From: Nocardioides mesophilus
GTDB taxonomy: Bacteria > Actinomycetota > Actinomycetes > Propionibacteriales > Nocardioidaceae
Direction: 5' to 3'
Assembly (NCBI RefSeq): GCF_014395785.1
Contig: NZ_CP060713.1
Coordinates: forward strand, 2,756,501-2,820,500
DNA: 64,000 bases
The position numbers and the translations under genes were made by a program. The stretch's first letter is position 1, and every line of letters starts with the position of its first letter. Shown one piece after another: positions 43,714-54,132 of this stretch. The notes beneath the pieces are model-generated. The model made no database searches and was not told where the DNA came from. It worked only from the letters and a program-made list of their open reading frames with translations.

Positions 43714-44895
43714 GTGCGGAGTCGCATCGCACTGCTGACCAGAAGCAAGAAGGCCCTCGCCGTACTCGTCGCCGCTGTGGCGATGGCGGTCGTGGCCACC
43801 GGCGCCGGATACGCGGCAATGAGCAAGAACGTGACCCTCACGGTCGACGGGCAGCAGCGGGACGTCACCGTCCTGGGCAGCACCGTCGGCGACGTCCTCG
43901 CCAGCGAAGGCATCGAGGTGGGCGACCGTGACGTGGTCGTGCCGGGTGTGGACACCCCTGTCAACGACGGAACCTCCGTCAGCGTCAAGTACGCCCGCCC
44001 CCTCGACGTGACGCTCGACGGGGACGAGACCCGCTACTGGGTCACCGCCACCGACGTCACCTCGGCGCTGGACCAGCTGGGACTGGACTACCGCAACGCG
44101 GACCTGTCCACCAGCCGCGGCGCTGACATCGACCGCTCGGGCATGGCGCTCGAGGTCGTGACCCCCAAGAAGCTCACCGTGCAGATCGCCGGCAAGAAGC
44201 CGCGCACGGAGAACGTCACCGCCCTCACCGTCGGTGAGGCGCTCATCGAGCTCGGCGTGAAGGTCGACAAGCTCGACCAGGTCAAGCCCGGCGTGGACGC
44301 CACCCTCGAGGACGGCGACCGCATCGTGTTCACCGACATCCGCAAGGTCAAGCGGACCGCGCGGGAGAGCATCGGCTTCGACAGCGTCACCAAGAGCGAC
44401 GCCTCGATGTACGACGGGCAGTCCGAGACCGTGCGCTCCGGCCACGCCGGCCTGCGTCGCGTGCTGTACCGCGTCACGCTGCGCAACGGTGAGGTCGCCG
44501 ACCGCAAGGCCCTCAAGGTGGTCGTGCTGCGGAAGCCGGTCGACGCGCTGACCAAGGTCGGCACCAAGGACCGCCCGGCCCCCAAGCCGGCCCCGGCTCC
44601 CGAGCCGGCCCCGGCTCCGGCCGCGGCGCCCGCCGCGAACTACGCCAGCGGCGGCACCGTCTGGGACCAGCTCGCGAAGTGCGAGTCCGGCGGCAACTGG
44701 GCCATCAACACCGGCAACGGCTACTACGGCGGGCTGCAGTTCAACCTGTCCACGTGGCGGGCGTACGGCGGCTCCGGGTACCCGCACCAGAACAGCCGCG
44801 AGACCCAGATCGCCATCGCCACCAAGGTCCGTGACGCCAACGGCGGCTACGGCTCCTGGCCGGCCTGCTCGCAGTCCCTGGGGCTGCCGCAGTAG
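43714..44895 (+). CDS. rpfB: resuscitation-promoting factor RpfB
   Basis: A 393-residue cell-wall hydrolase. A membrane or signal segment (about 11-30) is followed by three DUF348 domains ([60 protein letters not shown]), a G5 domain, an Ala/Pro-rich linker and a C-terminal Rpf transglycosylase domain. The Rpf domain has [15 protein letters not shown] containing the catalytic Glu, [15 protein letters not shown] and [13 protein letters not shown]. It cleaves peptidoglycan during regrowth. The GTG at 43714 follows GGGAGAGAT. Gene order tatD-rpfB-ksgA-ispE matches M. tuberculosis. A long structured leader precedes it. Confidence 0.95.
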   Translation: MRSRIALLTRSKKALAVLVAAVAMAVVATGAGYAAMSKNVTLTVDGQQRDVTVLGSTVGDVLASEGIEVGDRDVVVPGVDTPVNDGTSVSVKYARPLDVTLDGDETRYWVTATDVTSALDQLGLDYRNADLSTSRGADIDRSGMALEVVTPKKLTVQIAGKKPRTENVTALTVGEALIELGVKVDKLDQVKPGVDATLEDGDRIVFTDIRKVKRTARESIGFDSVTKSDASMYDGQSETVRSGHAGLRRVLYRVTLRNGEVADRKALKVVVLRKPVDALTKVGTKDRPAPKPAPAPEPAPAPAAAPAANYASGGTVWDQLAKCESGGNWAINTGNGYYGGLQFNLSTWRAYGGSGYPHQNSRETQIAIATKVRDANGGYGSWPACSQSLGLPQ

Positions 44896-44924
44896 GTGCT
44901 GCGACCCCGTCTAGGCTCACCCGG

Positions 44925-45797
44925 GTGAGCGACGACATGACATCCGCCGGTCCGAGGCTTCTCGGGCCGGCGGATGTGCGTTCCCTCGCGGCCGCGCTGG
45001 ACCTGCGCCCCACCAAGCAGCGGGGGCAGAACTTCGTGATCGACGCCAACACCGTGCGCCGGATCGTGCGTGCCTCCGGCGTCGGCCCCGACGACGTCGT
45101 GCTCGAGGTGGGCCCCGGGCTCGGCTCGCTCACCCTGGCCCTGCTCGAGACGGTCAGGCACGTGGTCGCGGTCGAGGTCGACCCGGTGCTGGCGGCGGCG
45201 CTGCCGGGCACGGTGGCGACCTACGCCCCCGACCAGGCCGACCGGCTCGAGGTGGTCACCGCGGACGCGCTGCGGATCACCGGGCTGCCCGGGCCGCCGC
45301 CGACCGCGCTGGTGGCGAACCTGCCCTACAACGTCTCGGTCCCGGTGCTGCTGCACCTGATGGCGCTGCTGCCCTCGCTGCGCCACGGCCTGGTGATGGT
45401 GCAGTCCGAGGTCGCCGACCGGCTCGCCGCGGCACCCGGCTCGCGCACCTACGGGGTGCCGTCGGTCAAGGCCGCCTGGTACGCCGAGGTACGCCGTGCC
45501 GGCGCGGTCGGACGCACCGTGTTCTGGCCGGCCCCCAACGTCGACTCCGGCCTCGTGGCCTGGACCCACCGCGACCCGCCCGCGGTCTCGGTGACCCGCC
45601 AGGAGGTCTTCGCGGTGGTGGACGCCGCGTTCGCCCACCGCCGCAAGACGCTCCGCTCCACGCTGAAGCTGCTGGCCGGCTCCGCCGAGGCCGCCGAGGC
45701 GGCGCTGGCCCGGGCCGGGGTGGACCCGCAGGCCCGGGGCGAGCAGCTCGCGGTCGAGGACTTCGCCCGGATCGCCGAAGGGCTGGCCGCGTCGTGA
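44925..45797 (+). CDS. rsmA: 16S rRNA dimethyladenosine transferase KsgA/RsmA
   Basis: A 290-residue KsgA that dimethylates A1518 and A1519 of 16S rRNA. Motifs are [84 protein letters not shown] and the C-terminal [14 protein letters not shown]. The GTG at 44925 lies 7 nt after TAGGCT, so the gene has its own leaderless promoter in addition to readthrough from rpfB. Codons 6-18 form an extraordinary 17-bp hairpin (44940-44977). The stop overlaps ispE (GTGA). Confidence 0.95.
   Translation: MSDDMTSAGPRLLGPADVRSLAAALDLRPTKQRGQNFVIDANTVRRIVRASGVGPDDVVLEVGPGLGSLTLALLETVRHVVAVEVDPVLAAALPGTVATYAPDQADRLEVVTADALRITGLPGPPPTALVANLPYNVSVPVLLHLMALLPSLRHGLVMVQSEVADRLAAAPGSRTYGVPSVKAAWYAEVRRAGAVGRTVFWPAPNVDSGLVAWTHRDPPAVSVTRQEVFAVVDAAFAHRRKTLRSTLKLLAGSAEAAEAALARAGVDPQARGEQLAVEDFARIAEGLAAS
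44940..44977 (+). other. 17-bp stem-loop inside the 5' end of ksgA
   Basis: ACATCCGCCGGTCCGAG (44940-44956) pairs with CTCGGGCCGGCGGATGT (44961-44977) at all 17 positions (one G-U) across a GCTT loop. It starts 15 nt after the first base of the start codon. No U-tract follows. It may attenuate rpfB-ksgA readthrough or limit leaderless initiation; the function is inferred. Confidence 0.75.
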
Positions 45798-46728
45798 GCG
45801 CGACCACCGGTCCCGGCTGGGTCACCGCGTCCGCCCCGGCCAAGATCAACCTGCACCTGGGCGTCGGCCGGGTGCGGGCCGACGGGTTCCACCCGCTCGC
45901 CACCGTCTACCAGGCGATCGGCCTGCGCGACGAGGTCACGGTCCGTCCGGCCCCGTCGTACGTCGTCACGGTGGACGGCGACGAGCGGCTGCCGCTGGAC
46001 CAGGTGCCGGCCGACGAGTCGAACCTCGCGGTGCGGGCGGCGCAGCTGCTCGCCCGGCGGCACGGTGTCGACGAGGCGGTGGCGGTGCACATCTCCAAGA
46101 ACATCCCGGTCGCCGGCGGACTGGCCGGCGGCAGCGCCGACGCCGCCGCCGCGCTGGTCGCCTGCGACGCGCTGTGGGAGCTGCGGCTCGCCCGTGAGGA
46201 GCTGGTCGGGCTGGCCGCGCAGCTGGGCAGCGACGTGCCGTTCGCGCTCCTGGGCGGCACCGCCGTGGGCACCGGGCGCGGCGAGGTCGTGGTCCCGGCG
46301 ATGGCACCCGGGGAATACTGGTGGGTGGTGCTCGGCGCGGACTTCGGGCTGGCCACGCCCGAGGTGTACCGGCAGTTCGACGCGCTGCACGCCTCGGACC
46401 AGGTCGCCGAGCCGGCGATCCCCGAGCCGTTGATGGAGGCGCTGCGCAGCCACGACGTGCTCCGGCTGGGCCACACCTTGCGCAACGACCTCGAGACGCC
46501 GGCGGTCACGCTGCACCCCGAGATCGAGGAGATGCTGGGGGCCGGGCTGGCCGGCACCGCGGTGGCCGCGCTGCTCTCCGGCTCCGGCCCCAGCTGCCTG
46601 TTCCTCTGCGACGGCTCCGGCCACGCGCACTACGTCGCCGGCGAGCTCGCGGAGAGGGGCTACGGCCCCGTGGTCGTCACCTCGGGGCCGGTCCCCGGTG
46701 CCCGCGTCGAACGGATCGGAGGACCGCG

Positions 46729-46732
<4 letters not shown>
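45794..46732 (+). CDS. ispE: 4-diphosphocytidyl-2-C-methyl-D-erythritol kinase IspE
   Basis: A 312-residue GHMP kinase of the MEP isoprenoid pathway, which phosphorylates CDP-methylerythritol. [14 protein letters not shown] starts the domain, the ATP loop is [18 protein letters not shown], followed by [21 protein letters not shown] and C-terminal [18 protein letters not shown]. It is coupled to ksgA upstream and to the ABC-F gene downstream by 4-nt overlaps. Confidence 0.95.
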
Positions 46733-48531
<1,799 letters not shown>

Positions 48532-48553
48532 CCGGGGACGCCGGGGTCAGCGG

Positions 48554-49267
48554 TCAGCGGCGGACGGCCAGCAGCGCGGCCGCGGCCTGGCCCTGGGTGA
48601 TGCCGGCCCGGGCGGCCGCGCCGTTGAGCAGGTGCCGCGCCGCCGCCGTACCGACCCCGTGGACCGTCGACAGGTAGCCCACGGCCTGGTTGATGGTGTC
48701 CAGGTCGCGCAGCCGCGCCGTGGTGGCGCCCGCCTCGCGCCGGGTCTCGAAGGAGAGGTCCGCGTTCGTGATCGCGGTGCTCGCGCTGGCACCGAGCGCG
48801 TCGGCGAGGACCTGGTGGTCCCCGGCGAAGGCGTCGCTGCTGGAGGCGTAGAGGTTCACGGTGCCGATCACCTCCTCACCGGTCAGGATCGGCAGCGAGA
48901 GCGTGCTGCAGACGCCGTGCGCGGCCTGTGCCTGGGCGTCGGCGAGCCAGCGGGCCTCGGAGAACACGTCGTCGGGGCGGCCTTCGGGGCACTGGGCGGC
49001 GCCCTCGGCGGTGACCGTGGTGGCCGCTGCGTCGCGGCAGGGCGCCTCGCCGACCCGCAGCACCGCGTCCGGGGCGGCCACCTCGGGGTCGGTGGAGACC
49101 AGCGTGAACGTGAGCCCGTCCTGCACCAGGGCCAGGCTGAGCCCGACCAGGCCGGGGACCAGTCGCTCCGCGGCCTCGCCCATGCGGGTGAGCTCGTCGA
49201 CGAGCTCCTCACCGCCGTAGCGGCGCAGCTCGCCGATCGACTCGCGGGTCTCCGGGATGGGCTCCAA
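48554..49267 (-). CDS. GAF domain regulator with ANTAR-like C-terminus
   Basis: A 237-residue cytoplasmic protein. A GAF domain (about 25-165) contains LSLALVQDGLTFTLVSTD, CSTLSLPILTGEEVIGTVNLYA and ADALGASASTAITNADL. The C-terminal ~60 residues (LRDLDTINQAVGYLSTVHGVGTAAAR then AARAGITQGQAAAALL) have the three-helix spacing of ANTAR RNA-binding domains, which act by transcription antitermination. The TTG at 49267 is the best start because it lies 7 nt after a strong AGAAGGAGG site; an upstream GTG frame has no such site. Target unknown. Confidence 0.82.
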   Translation of the reverse strand: MEPIPETRESIGELRRYGGEELVDELTRMGEAAERLVPGLVGLSLALVQDGLTFTLVSTDPEVAAPDAVLRVGEAPCRDAAATTVTAEGAAQCPEGRPDDVFSEARWLADAQAQAAHGVCSTLSLPILTGEEVIGTVNLYASSSDAFAGDHQVLADALGASASTAITNADLSFETRREAGATTARLRDLDTINQAVGYLSTVHGVGTAAARHLLNGAAARAGITQGQAAAALLAVRR

Positions 49268-49461
49268 CTCGGTTCCTCCTTCTCGTCCGGACCGGTCCCG
49301 TACCCGGCGATCCGCAAATGAGGCCCCCACCGCCGGTGTCGTCCGCCACGCCGGGTGCCCGGGTTCGCCCCGGTCGGGTGAAAAGGGCTGGCCCGCGGGG
49401 AGCCCGGCGGCTCCCCGGTCGGCCCATTGACCACGATGCCGCGGTGTCGGAGTCTCGTGGC

Positions 49462-49656
49462 ATGCAGCAGTGGGAGTACCTCCTCGTGCCCCTGGAGGAC
49501 GCGGCCGGGGTCAAGAAGCAGTCCGAGGGCGTGGTGCCGGAGCGGCTCAACGTGCTCGGCTCGCAGGGCTGGGAGGCTGTCGGGCTGACCCTGAAGAAGG
49601 GAGACCTCGTCGCCTGGCCGGTCGTCCTGCTCAAGCGGGCCGTCGCCCAGCCCTAG
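49462..49656 (+). CDS. DUF4177-like small protein
   Basis: A 64-residue protein. The pattern WEYLLVPLED, LNVLGSQGWEAVGLTLKKGD and VVLLKR is that of the DUF4177 family, small alpha/beta proteins of unknown role. It is isolated between two minus-strand genes. A GAGTCT box 6 nt before the ATG and the lack of a ribosome site fit leaderless expression. Confidence 0.7.
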   Translation: MQQWEYLLVPLEDAAGVKKQSEGVVPERLNVLGSQGWEAVGLTLKKGDLVAWPVVLLKRAVAQP

Positions 49657-49668
49657 CGGGAGCCGGCG

Positions 49669-50160
49669 TCAGGAAGTCTCGAACGGGGCGACCAGGGTCC
49701 GCAGCAGCGAGGCCAGCCGCTTCTGCTCCGCCGGCGCCAGCCCGGACAGCAGGTCCCGCTCGCGGGCGAGCAGCCCTGCGAGGGCGCCGTCGACGGTGTC
49801 GCGACCCTCCTGGGTGAGGCGGACCAGGACCCCGCGCCGGTCGCGGGGGTCGGGCAGCCGCTCGACCAGACCCCGGGCGGCGAGCCGGTCCACCCGGTTG
49901 GTCATCGTGCCGCTGGTCACCAGCGTCTCCTTGAGCAGCCGGCCGGGGGAGAGCTCGTAGGGCGCTCCGGCGCGACGCAGGGCGGCGAGCACGTCGAACT
50001 CCCAGGACTCGATCGAGTGCTCGGTGAACGCCTGCCGGCGCGCCCGGTCGAGGTGGTGGCTGAGCCGGCTGACCCGGCTGAGCACCTCCATCGGCCCGAG
50101 GTCCAGGTCGGCGCGCTCGCGCGCCCACGCCTCGACCAGTCGGTCCACCTCGTCCTGCAT
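49669..50160 (-). CDS. MarR family transcriptional regulator
   Basis: A 163-residue MarR-type repressor. The dimerisation helix (VLSRVSRLSHHLDRARRQAF) is followed by the winged helix-turn-helix with SPGRLLKETLVTSGTMTNRVDRLAARGLVERL, wing PDPRDRRGVLVRLT and a C-terminal coiled helix. It is divergent from a methyltransferase/VOC operon with two palindromic sites between them, so it very probably represses both directions. TACGAT lies 6 nt before the ATG (leaderless). Confidence 0.94.
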   Translation of the reverse strand: MQDEVDRLVEAWARERADLDLGPMEVLSRVSRLSHHLDRARRQAFTEHSIESWEFDVLAALRRAGAPYELSPGRLLKETLVTSGTMTNRVDRLAARGLVERLPDPRDRRGVLVRLTQEGRDTVDGALAGLLARERDLLSGLAPAEQKRLASLLRTLVAPFETS

Positions 50161-50183
50161 GAGGCCATCGTACTCATCGAGAT

Positions 50184-50197
50184 TCTTGATATCGAGA
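50184..50197. promoter_or_regulatory. MarR operator-like palindrome 1
   Basis: TCTTGATATCGAGA is a 14-bp palindrome with one mismatched pair, 24 nt before the marR start codon, next to its TACGAT -10 box. The arms match those of the perfect palindrome at 50227-50240. Confidence 0.6.
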
Positions 50198-50226
50198 CAT
50201 ATGACAGCACCGGCCCCGGCAAGGTA

Positions 50227-50240
50227 TCTTGACGTCAAGA
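50227..50240. promoter_or_regulatory. MarR operator-like palindrome 2
   Basis: TCTTGACGTCAAGA is a perfect 14-bp palindrome 17 nt before the GTG of the methyltransferase gene, overlapping its promoter region. It has the TTGAyrTCAA core common to MarR-family sites. Confidence 0.7.
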
Positions 50241-50256
50241 GAGTGGGGGGTGGATC

Positions 50257-51057
50257 GTGCCGCAGGACCGTTGGGACCCGGAGCGTTACCTGGCCTACGC
50301 CGGCGAGCGGGGGCGACCGTTCGTCGAGCTGCTGGCCCGGGTCGCCGCCGACTCGCCGCGGACGGTGGTCGATCTGGGCTGCGGTCCGGGCAACCTCACC
50401 CGGCTGCTCGCGCGGCGCTGGCCGGAGGCGTCGGTGCTCGGCGTCGACTCCTCGCCGGAGATGGTCGCCGCGGCGCGGCGCGACGACCCGGGCAGCGGCG
50501 TGGCCTTCCAGGTCGGCGACGTGCGGAGCTGGACGCCCTCCGGCGGTCCCGTCGACGTGCTCGTCTCCAACGCCACGCTGCAGTGGGTCCCCGGCCACCT
50601 CGAGCTGCTGGGCGGCCTGGTCGGGCACGTGGCGCCGGACGGCTGGCTGGCCCTCCAGGTGCCCGGCAACTTCGACGAGCCGAGCCACGTGATCCGGCGC
50701 GAGCTCGCGGCCGAGGAGCCGTACGCCGCTCACACGGCCGGTGTCGCGGTCCCCGACGCGTTCGGGCCGGAGGTCTACCTCGAGGCGCTGACCGGTCTCG
50801 GCTGCGAGGTCGACGCCTGGGAGACGACGTACCTGCACGTGCTCACCGGGGAGGACCCGGTGTTCACCTGGGTCTCCGGCACCGGTGCCCGCCCGACCCT
50901 GTCCGCCCTGCCCGAGCACCTGCGGCCCCGCTTCGAGGCCGAGCTCAAACGCCGGCTGCGCGAGGCCTACCCGGCCCGACCGTACGGCGTGGTGCTGCCG
51001 TTCCGGCGGGTGTTCGCAGTGGCCCAGATGAAGCCCCGACACGGAGGTCGTCCATGA
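50257..51057 (+). CDS. trans-aconitate 2-methyltransferase-like protein
   Basis: A 266-residue SAM-dependent methyltransferase with the N-terminus (PQDRWDPERYLAYAGERGRPF) and internal segments (VVDLGCGPGNLTRLLARRWP, VLGVDSSPEMVAAARR, NATLQWVPGHLELL, LALQVPGNFDEPSHVIRREL) typical of trans-aconitate methyltransferase (Tam). Tam esterifies trans-aconitate, an aconitase inhibitor. It is first in a two-gene operon under the divergent MarR regulator. Confidence 0.88.
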   Translation: MPQDRWDPERYLAYAGERGRPFVELLARVAADSPRTVVDLGCGPGNLTRLLARRWPEASVLGVDSSPEMVAAARRDDPGSGVAFQVGDVRSWTPSGGPVDVLVSNATLQWVPGHLELLGGLVGHVAPDGWLALQVPGNFDEPSHVIRRELAAEEPYAAHTAGVAVPDAFGPEVYLEALTGLGCEVDAWETTYLHVLTGEDPVFTWVSGTGARPTLSALPEHLRPRFEAELKRRLREAYPARPYGVVLPFRRVFAVAQMKPRHGGRP

Positions 51058-51422
51058 AGATGAAGCTGCACCACGTCCAGGTCTCCTGCCCCGTCGGCGG
51101 GGAGGACGCGGCCCGCCGGTTCTACGGCGAGGCGCTCGGGCTGCCCGAGGTCGAGAAGCCGCCGGTGCTCGCCGCGCGCGGGGGCTGCTGGTTCCGGGGG
51201 CCCGACCTCGAGGTCCACGTCGGTGTGGAGCAACGGTTCACGCCGGCGGCCAAGGCGCATCCGGGCCTGCTGGTCGACGACGTCGAGGCACTGCAGGCGC
51301 TGGCCACCCGGGTGGCGGCCGCCGGCTTCCCGGTCACCTGGGACGACGACTTCCCCGGCTACCGCCGCTTCTACACCGCCGACGGCAACGGGAACCGGGT
51401 CGAGGTGCTGGCCCCGGCGTGA
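51054..51422 (+). CDS. VOC family protein (glyoxalase/bleomycin-resistance fold)
   Basis: A 122-residue VOC-fold protein: LHHVQVSCPVGGEDAARRFYGEALGLPEV, GGCWFRGPDLEVHVGVEQ, HPGLLVDDVEAL and the C-terminal YRRFYTADGNGNRVEVLAP. His and Glu in the expected positions could bind a metal. It starts within the methyltransferase stop (ATGA), so it shares MarR control. Function may be glyoxalase- or dioxygenase-like, or drug binding. Confidence 0.9.
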   Translation: MKMKLHHVQVSCPVGGEDAARRFYGEALGLPEVEKPPVLAARGGCWFRGPDLEVHVGVEQRFTPAAKAHPGLLVDDVEALQALATRVAAAGFPVTWDDDFPGYRRFYTADGNGNRVEVLAPA

Positions 51423-51499
51423 GCCAGGGTCGCGTTCCGCTTCCCCGGTCGTTACGGTGGCAAGGGCGGGTTCATCCGGGGCCTGCGGAGGGAGACGCC

Positions 51500-52435
51500 A
51501 TGAGCGCGACCATGACCCAGACCCAGCTGCTGCTCGAGCTCGAGCAGGTGGTGGAGGAGAACCTCAACCGGCACCTGAAGGTGGCCAAGGACTGGTTCCC
51601 GCACGAGTACGTCCCGTGGAGCGACGGCCGCAACTTCGACGGTCCGCTCAACGGCGACCCGTGGTCGCCCGAGGACTCGCCGATGTCCGACGTGGCCCGG
51701 TCCGCCCTGGTGGTCAACCTGCTGACCGAGGACAACCTGCCCAGCTACCACCACGAGATCGCGCTGCTGTTCGGTCGCGACGCCGCGTGGGGCGACTGGG
51801 TGCACCGCTGGACCGCCGAGGAGGGCCGGCACGGCATCGCGATCCGCGACTACCTGCTGACCTCGCGGGCCGTCGACCCGACCGAGCTGGAGCAGCTGCG
51901 CATGCAGCACATGTCCACCGGCTACGAGTCCGCGCACAGCCAGGACCTGGTGCGGTCGCTGGCCTACGTCTCCTTCCAGGAGCTGGCCACGCGGGTCTCG
52001 CACCGCAACACCGGAAAGCTCACCGACGACCCGGTCGCCGACGCGCTCCTCGCCCGGGTCGCCGCCGACGAGAACCTGCACATGATCTTCTACCGCAACC
52101 TGCTGCAGGGGGCGCTCGAGCTCGCGCCGAACCAGACGATGCGGGCGATCACCGACGTGGTCAAGACGTTCGCGATGCCCGGCACCGACATCGAGGGCTT
52201 CCAGCGCAAGGCGGTGCAGATGGCGGTCGCCGGCGTCTACGACCTGCGTCAGCACCGCGACGACGTGGTCGCGCCGGTGCTGCGGTTCTGGAACGTCTTC
52301 GACATCGAGGGCCTGGACGCCGAGGGCGAGCAGGCCCGCACCGAGCTGGCCGAGTTCATGGAGGAGCTCGAGAAGCAGGCGCTGCGATTCGAGGACAAGC
52401 GTGACGTCCTCAGGGCACGGATGGCCGCTCGCTGA
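51500..52435 (+). CDS. acyl-[acyl-carrier-protein] desaturase
   Basis: A 311-residue soluble di-iron desaturase of the DesA/plant stearoyl-ACP type. The helical core has NLLTEDNLPSYHHEIALLFG with Glu and His ligands, WTAEEGRHGIAIRDYLL with the first ExxH, FQELATRVSHRN, and VAADENLHMIFYRNLL with the second ExxH. It introduces a double bond into ACP-bound fatty acids. The ATG follows GGAGGGAGA. A TACGGT box is at 51453-51458. Confidence 0.93.
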   Translation: MSATMTQTQLLLELEQVVEENLNRHLKVAKDWFPHEYVPWSDGRNFDGPLNGDPWSPEDSPMSDVARSALVVNLLTEDNLPSYHHEIALLFGRDAAWGDWVHRWTAEEGRHGIAIRDYLLTSRAVDPTELEQLRMQHMSTGYESAHSQDLVRSLAYVSFQELATRVSHRNTGKLTDDPVADALLARVAADENLHMIFYRNLLQGALELAPNQTMRAITDVVKTFAMPGTDIEGFQRKAVQMAVAGVYDLRQHRDDVVAPVLRFWNVFDIEGLDAEGEQARTELAEFMEELEKQALRFEDKRDVLRARMAAR

Positions 52436-52459
52436 GCGCTGCGTCCGGCCCCGCCGGGC

Positions 52460-52762
52460 TCACTCGCCGAGGAGGCCCCGGAGGGTGGCGCGGTGCCGGT
52501 CGTACGCGCGCCGCCCGAGCCTCGTGGCCCGGTACGCCGTCACGGCGCCCCGACCGCGCCCGCTCTTGGTGACGCTCACGTAGCCGGCTGCCTCCAGGGC
52601 GGCTGCCTGCTTGGAGAGGTCGGAGTCGCTGACGCCCAGGTGCTCTCGCAGGAAGGCGAAGTCCGACGACGTCGACCCGGTCAGCACGGCCATGATGGCC
52701 AGCCTCTTGGGCGCGTTGAGGAGCGGGTCCAGGCCGTCGAGGGCGGAGGGGGGTGGTGTCAC
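52460..52762 (-). CDS. winged-helix transcriptional regulator (HTH_34/MarR-like)
   Basis: A 100-residue single-domain DNA-binding protein: LDPLLNAPKRLAIMAVLTGS, FAFLREHLGVSDSDLSKQAAALEAAGYVSV, a wing with SGRGRGAVTAYRATRLGRRAY and a final helix. This is the small winged helix usually paired with a membrane protein of the type encoded just upstream. Its GTG overlaps the stop of that gene (GTGA). The palindromes around the start of the membrane-protein gene are its likely autoregulatory sites. Confidence 0.9.
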   Translation of the reverse strand: MTPPPSALDGLDPLLNAPKRLAIMAVLTGSTSSDFAFLREHLGVSDSDLSKQAAALEAAGYVSVTKSGRGRGAVTAYRATRLGRRAYDRHRATLRGLLGE

Positions 52763-53220
52763 AGCAGCCGCTCACGAAGGCGCGCCGCGATGGCGGCGTA
52801 CTCATGCTCGTACCACGCGACGACGACCCCCGCGCCGACGCCCGCGGTCGCGGCAGCCCACCACGTGCCGACCTGCTCACCGATCAGCCAGGCCGCGCCG
52901 GCGACGGCGGCGGCTCCGAGCGCCATCGTGAGGATCGCCCGGCGGAAGTCACGGGGCGGGAGGCCGCTGGGATACGTCCCGCGCCGACGCCGGTCCCACG
53001 CGATCGCCGCGAACATGGCCAGGATCAGGCCCAGCTGGGCGAGCGACTGCACGAACCCGTCGAGAAGGCCGACCACCAGCGCGAACGCCGCGGCCCACAG
53101 CCCGAACCCCACCGTCCACCAGACCGGGGTGGGGGGATAGACCACCCACGAGACCAGCTCCCCGCGCTCGATCTCGCGGAGCTGCTCCCGCAGGGAGTCG
53201 CGATCGCCATTGCTTTCCAT
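52759..53220 (-). CDS. membrane protein paired with winged-helix regulator
   Basis: A 153-residue protein. An acidic N-terminal stretch (NGDRDSLREQLREIERGELVSWVVYPPTPVWW) precedes about four hydrophobic segments, arranged as two hairpins around the cytoplasmic loop WDRRRRGTYPSGLPPRDFRRAI, and a final amphipathic helix. Function unknown. It may sense a membrane condition for the downstream-encoded regulator; inferred from tight coupling. The ATG at 53220 lies inside a perfect 15-bp palindrome. Confidence 0.75.
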   Translation of the reverse strand: MESNGDRDSLREQLREIERGELVSWVVYPPTPVWWTVGFGLWAAAFALVVGLLDGFVQSLAQLGLILAMFAAIAWDRRRRGTYPSGLPPRDFRRAILTMALGAAAVAGAAWLIGEQVGTWWAAATAGVGAGVVVAWYEHEYAAIAARLRERLL

Positions 53221-53249
53221 GATGGAAACAATATGACTCACTTTCCATC
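53214..53249. promoter_or_regulatory. TTTCCATgATGGAAA palindromes over the start of the membrane-protein gene
   Basis: TTTCCATGATGGAAA (53214-53228) is a perfect 15-nt palindrome that contains the start codon. The right half GATGGAAA (53221-53228) also pairs with TTTCCATC (53242-53249), forming a second perfect dyad with a 13-nt spacer. Three half-sites therefore cover the transcription and translation start. They are likely bound by the winged-helix protein of the same operon. Confidence 0.65.
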
Positions 53250-53594
53250 TTGGCAAGTGGCGATGGGTGCGCCTGTCCGGCGTGGCTGCAGCGAGGGGCC
53301 GCGGTCCGGAGGAGGACCCGCCGCTCCGGTTACTGGTCAGTTCGGGTGGTCGGAGATGGCCCGACATGACTAGGCCAGTTCCTCTGGGGGGTCACGGATA
53401 GGTCACATGGGTGGGGGTCTTTCTACGCATGACGGGCGGATCAGGCAGACCGCACTGGCGCTCCGCCGAGCCAGTTGAGAACATCGACCACGGCGCGGTC
53501 CGAAATCCTTCGGTCACCAAGATGCGCCCTCCCCAGAACGGCACATTTCTCGTCCGGCCCTCGGGTCGGACGTGAGGATCCACGGAGCCCCCGA
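53250..53594. other. 345-nt region upstream of ssgA-like gene
   Basis: No coding sequence I can support. It contains two GTCAC half-sites 11 nt apart (53391-53395 and 53402-53406) in GGTCACGGATAGGTCAC, whose right part matches the ATAGGTCAC motif upstream of rpfB, and small stems CCGAA/TTCGG and CGTCCG/CGGACG nearer the gene. No clear -35/-10 pair was identified. Confidence 0.45.
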
Positions 53595-54014
53595 ATGAAC
53601 ACCGCCCCCCACGTCGTCGTCCAACCCCTTGCCCTGGAGCTGCTCGGCTCCCAGCCCCCGGCCGTCGCCGAGGCCGAGCTCCGCTACGACCGGGACGACC
53701 CGTACGCCGTCACGCTGGTGTTCCTCGAGGCCGGGAACGACGTGGTCTGGCTGTTCGGCCGGGACCTGCTGCTCCAGGGGGTGTCCGAGCCCGCGGGCGA
53801 GGGTGACGTGCACGTGTTCCCGTCGGTGGACGCCGAGGGCAGGGCCGTGATCATGCTGTCCCTCTCCTCGCCCGACGGTCAGGCGCTCATGAAGGCACCG
53901 GCCGCCGACGTCCTGGACTTCCTGGCCCGCGCCACCCACGAGGTGTGGCCCGGCACCGAGCACCACCTGGTGAGCACCGATGCCGTGATCGCGGCGCTGC
54001 TCGTCGACGACTGA
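53595..54014 (+). CDS. SsgA-like (SALP) sporulation/cell division regulator
   Basis: A 139-residue SsgA/SsgB-family protein: VVVQPLALELLGS, AELRYDRDDPYAVTLVFLEAG, VVWLFGRDLLLQGVSEPAGEGDVHVFPS, IMLSLSSPDGQALMKAPAADVLDFLARA and a C-terminal helix. In Streptomyces SALPs position FtsZ and control septum-site selection and spore morphogenesis; non-sporulating actinobacteria keep one or a few with presumed division roles. The ATG is preceded by GGAG at 8 nt. It is a single-gene unit with a long upstream region. Confidence 0.9.
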   Translation: MNTAPHVVVQPLALELLGSQPPAVAEAELRYDRDDPYAVTLVFLEAGNDVVWLFGRDLLLQGVSEPAGEGDVHVFPSVDAEGRAVIMLSLSSPDGQALMKAPAADVLDFLARATHEVWPGTEHHLVSTDAVIAALLVDD

Positions 54015-54132
54015 CCCGCCGGTTCCCCGCACGTCCCTGTCGGACCTCGTCGGGCCGCGCCGCCACCGGTACGCCGCCCGCGCCGGTCGATGCGTAGTCT
54101 GGTGCCCCTGTTTCGGGCTCGGCCCGGAACGT

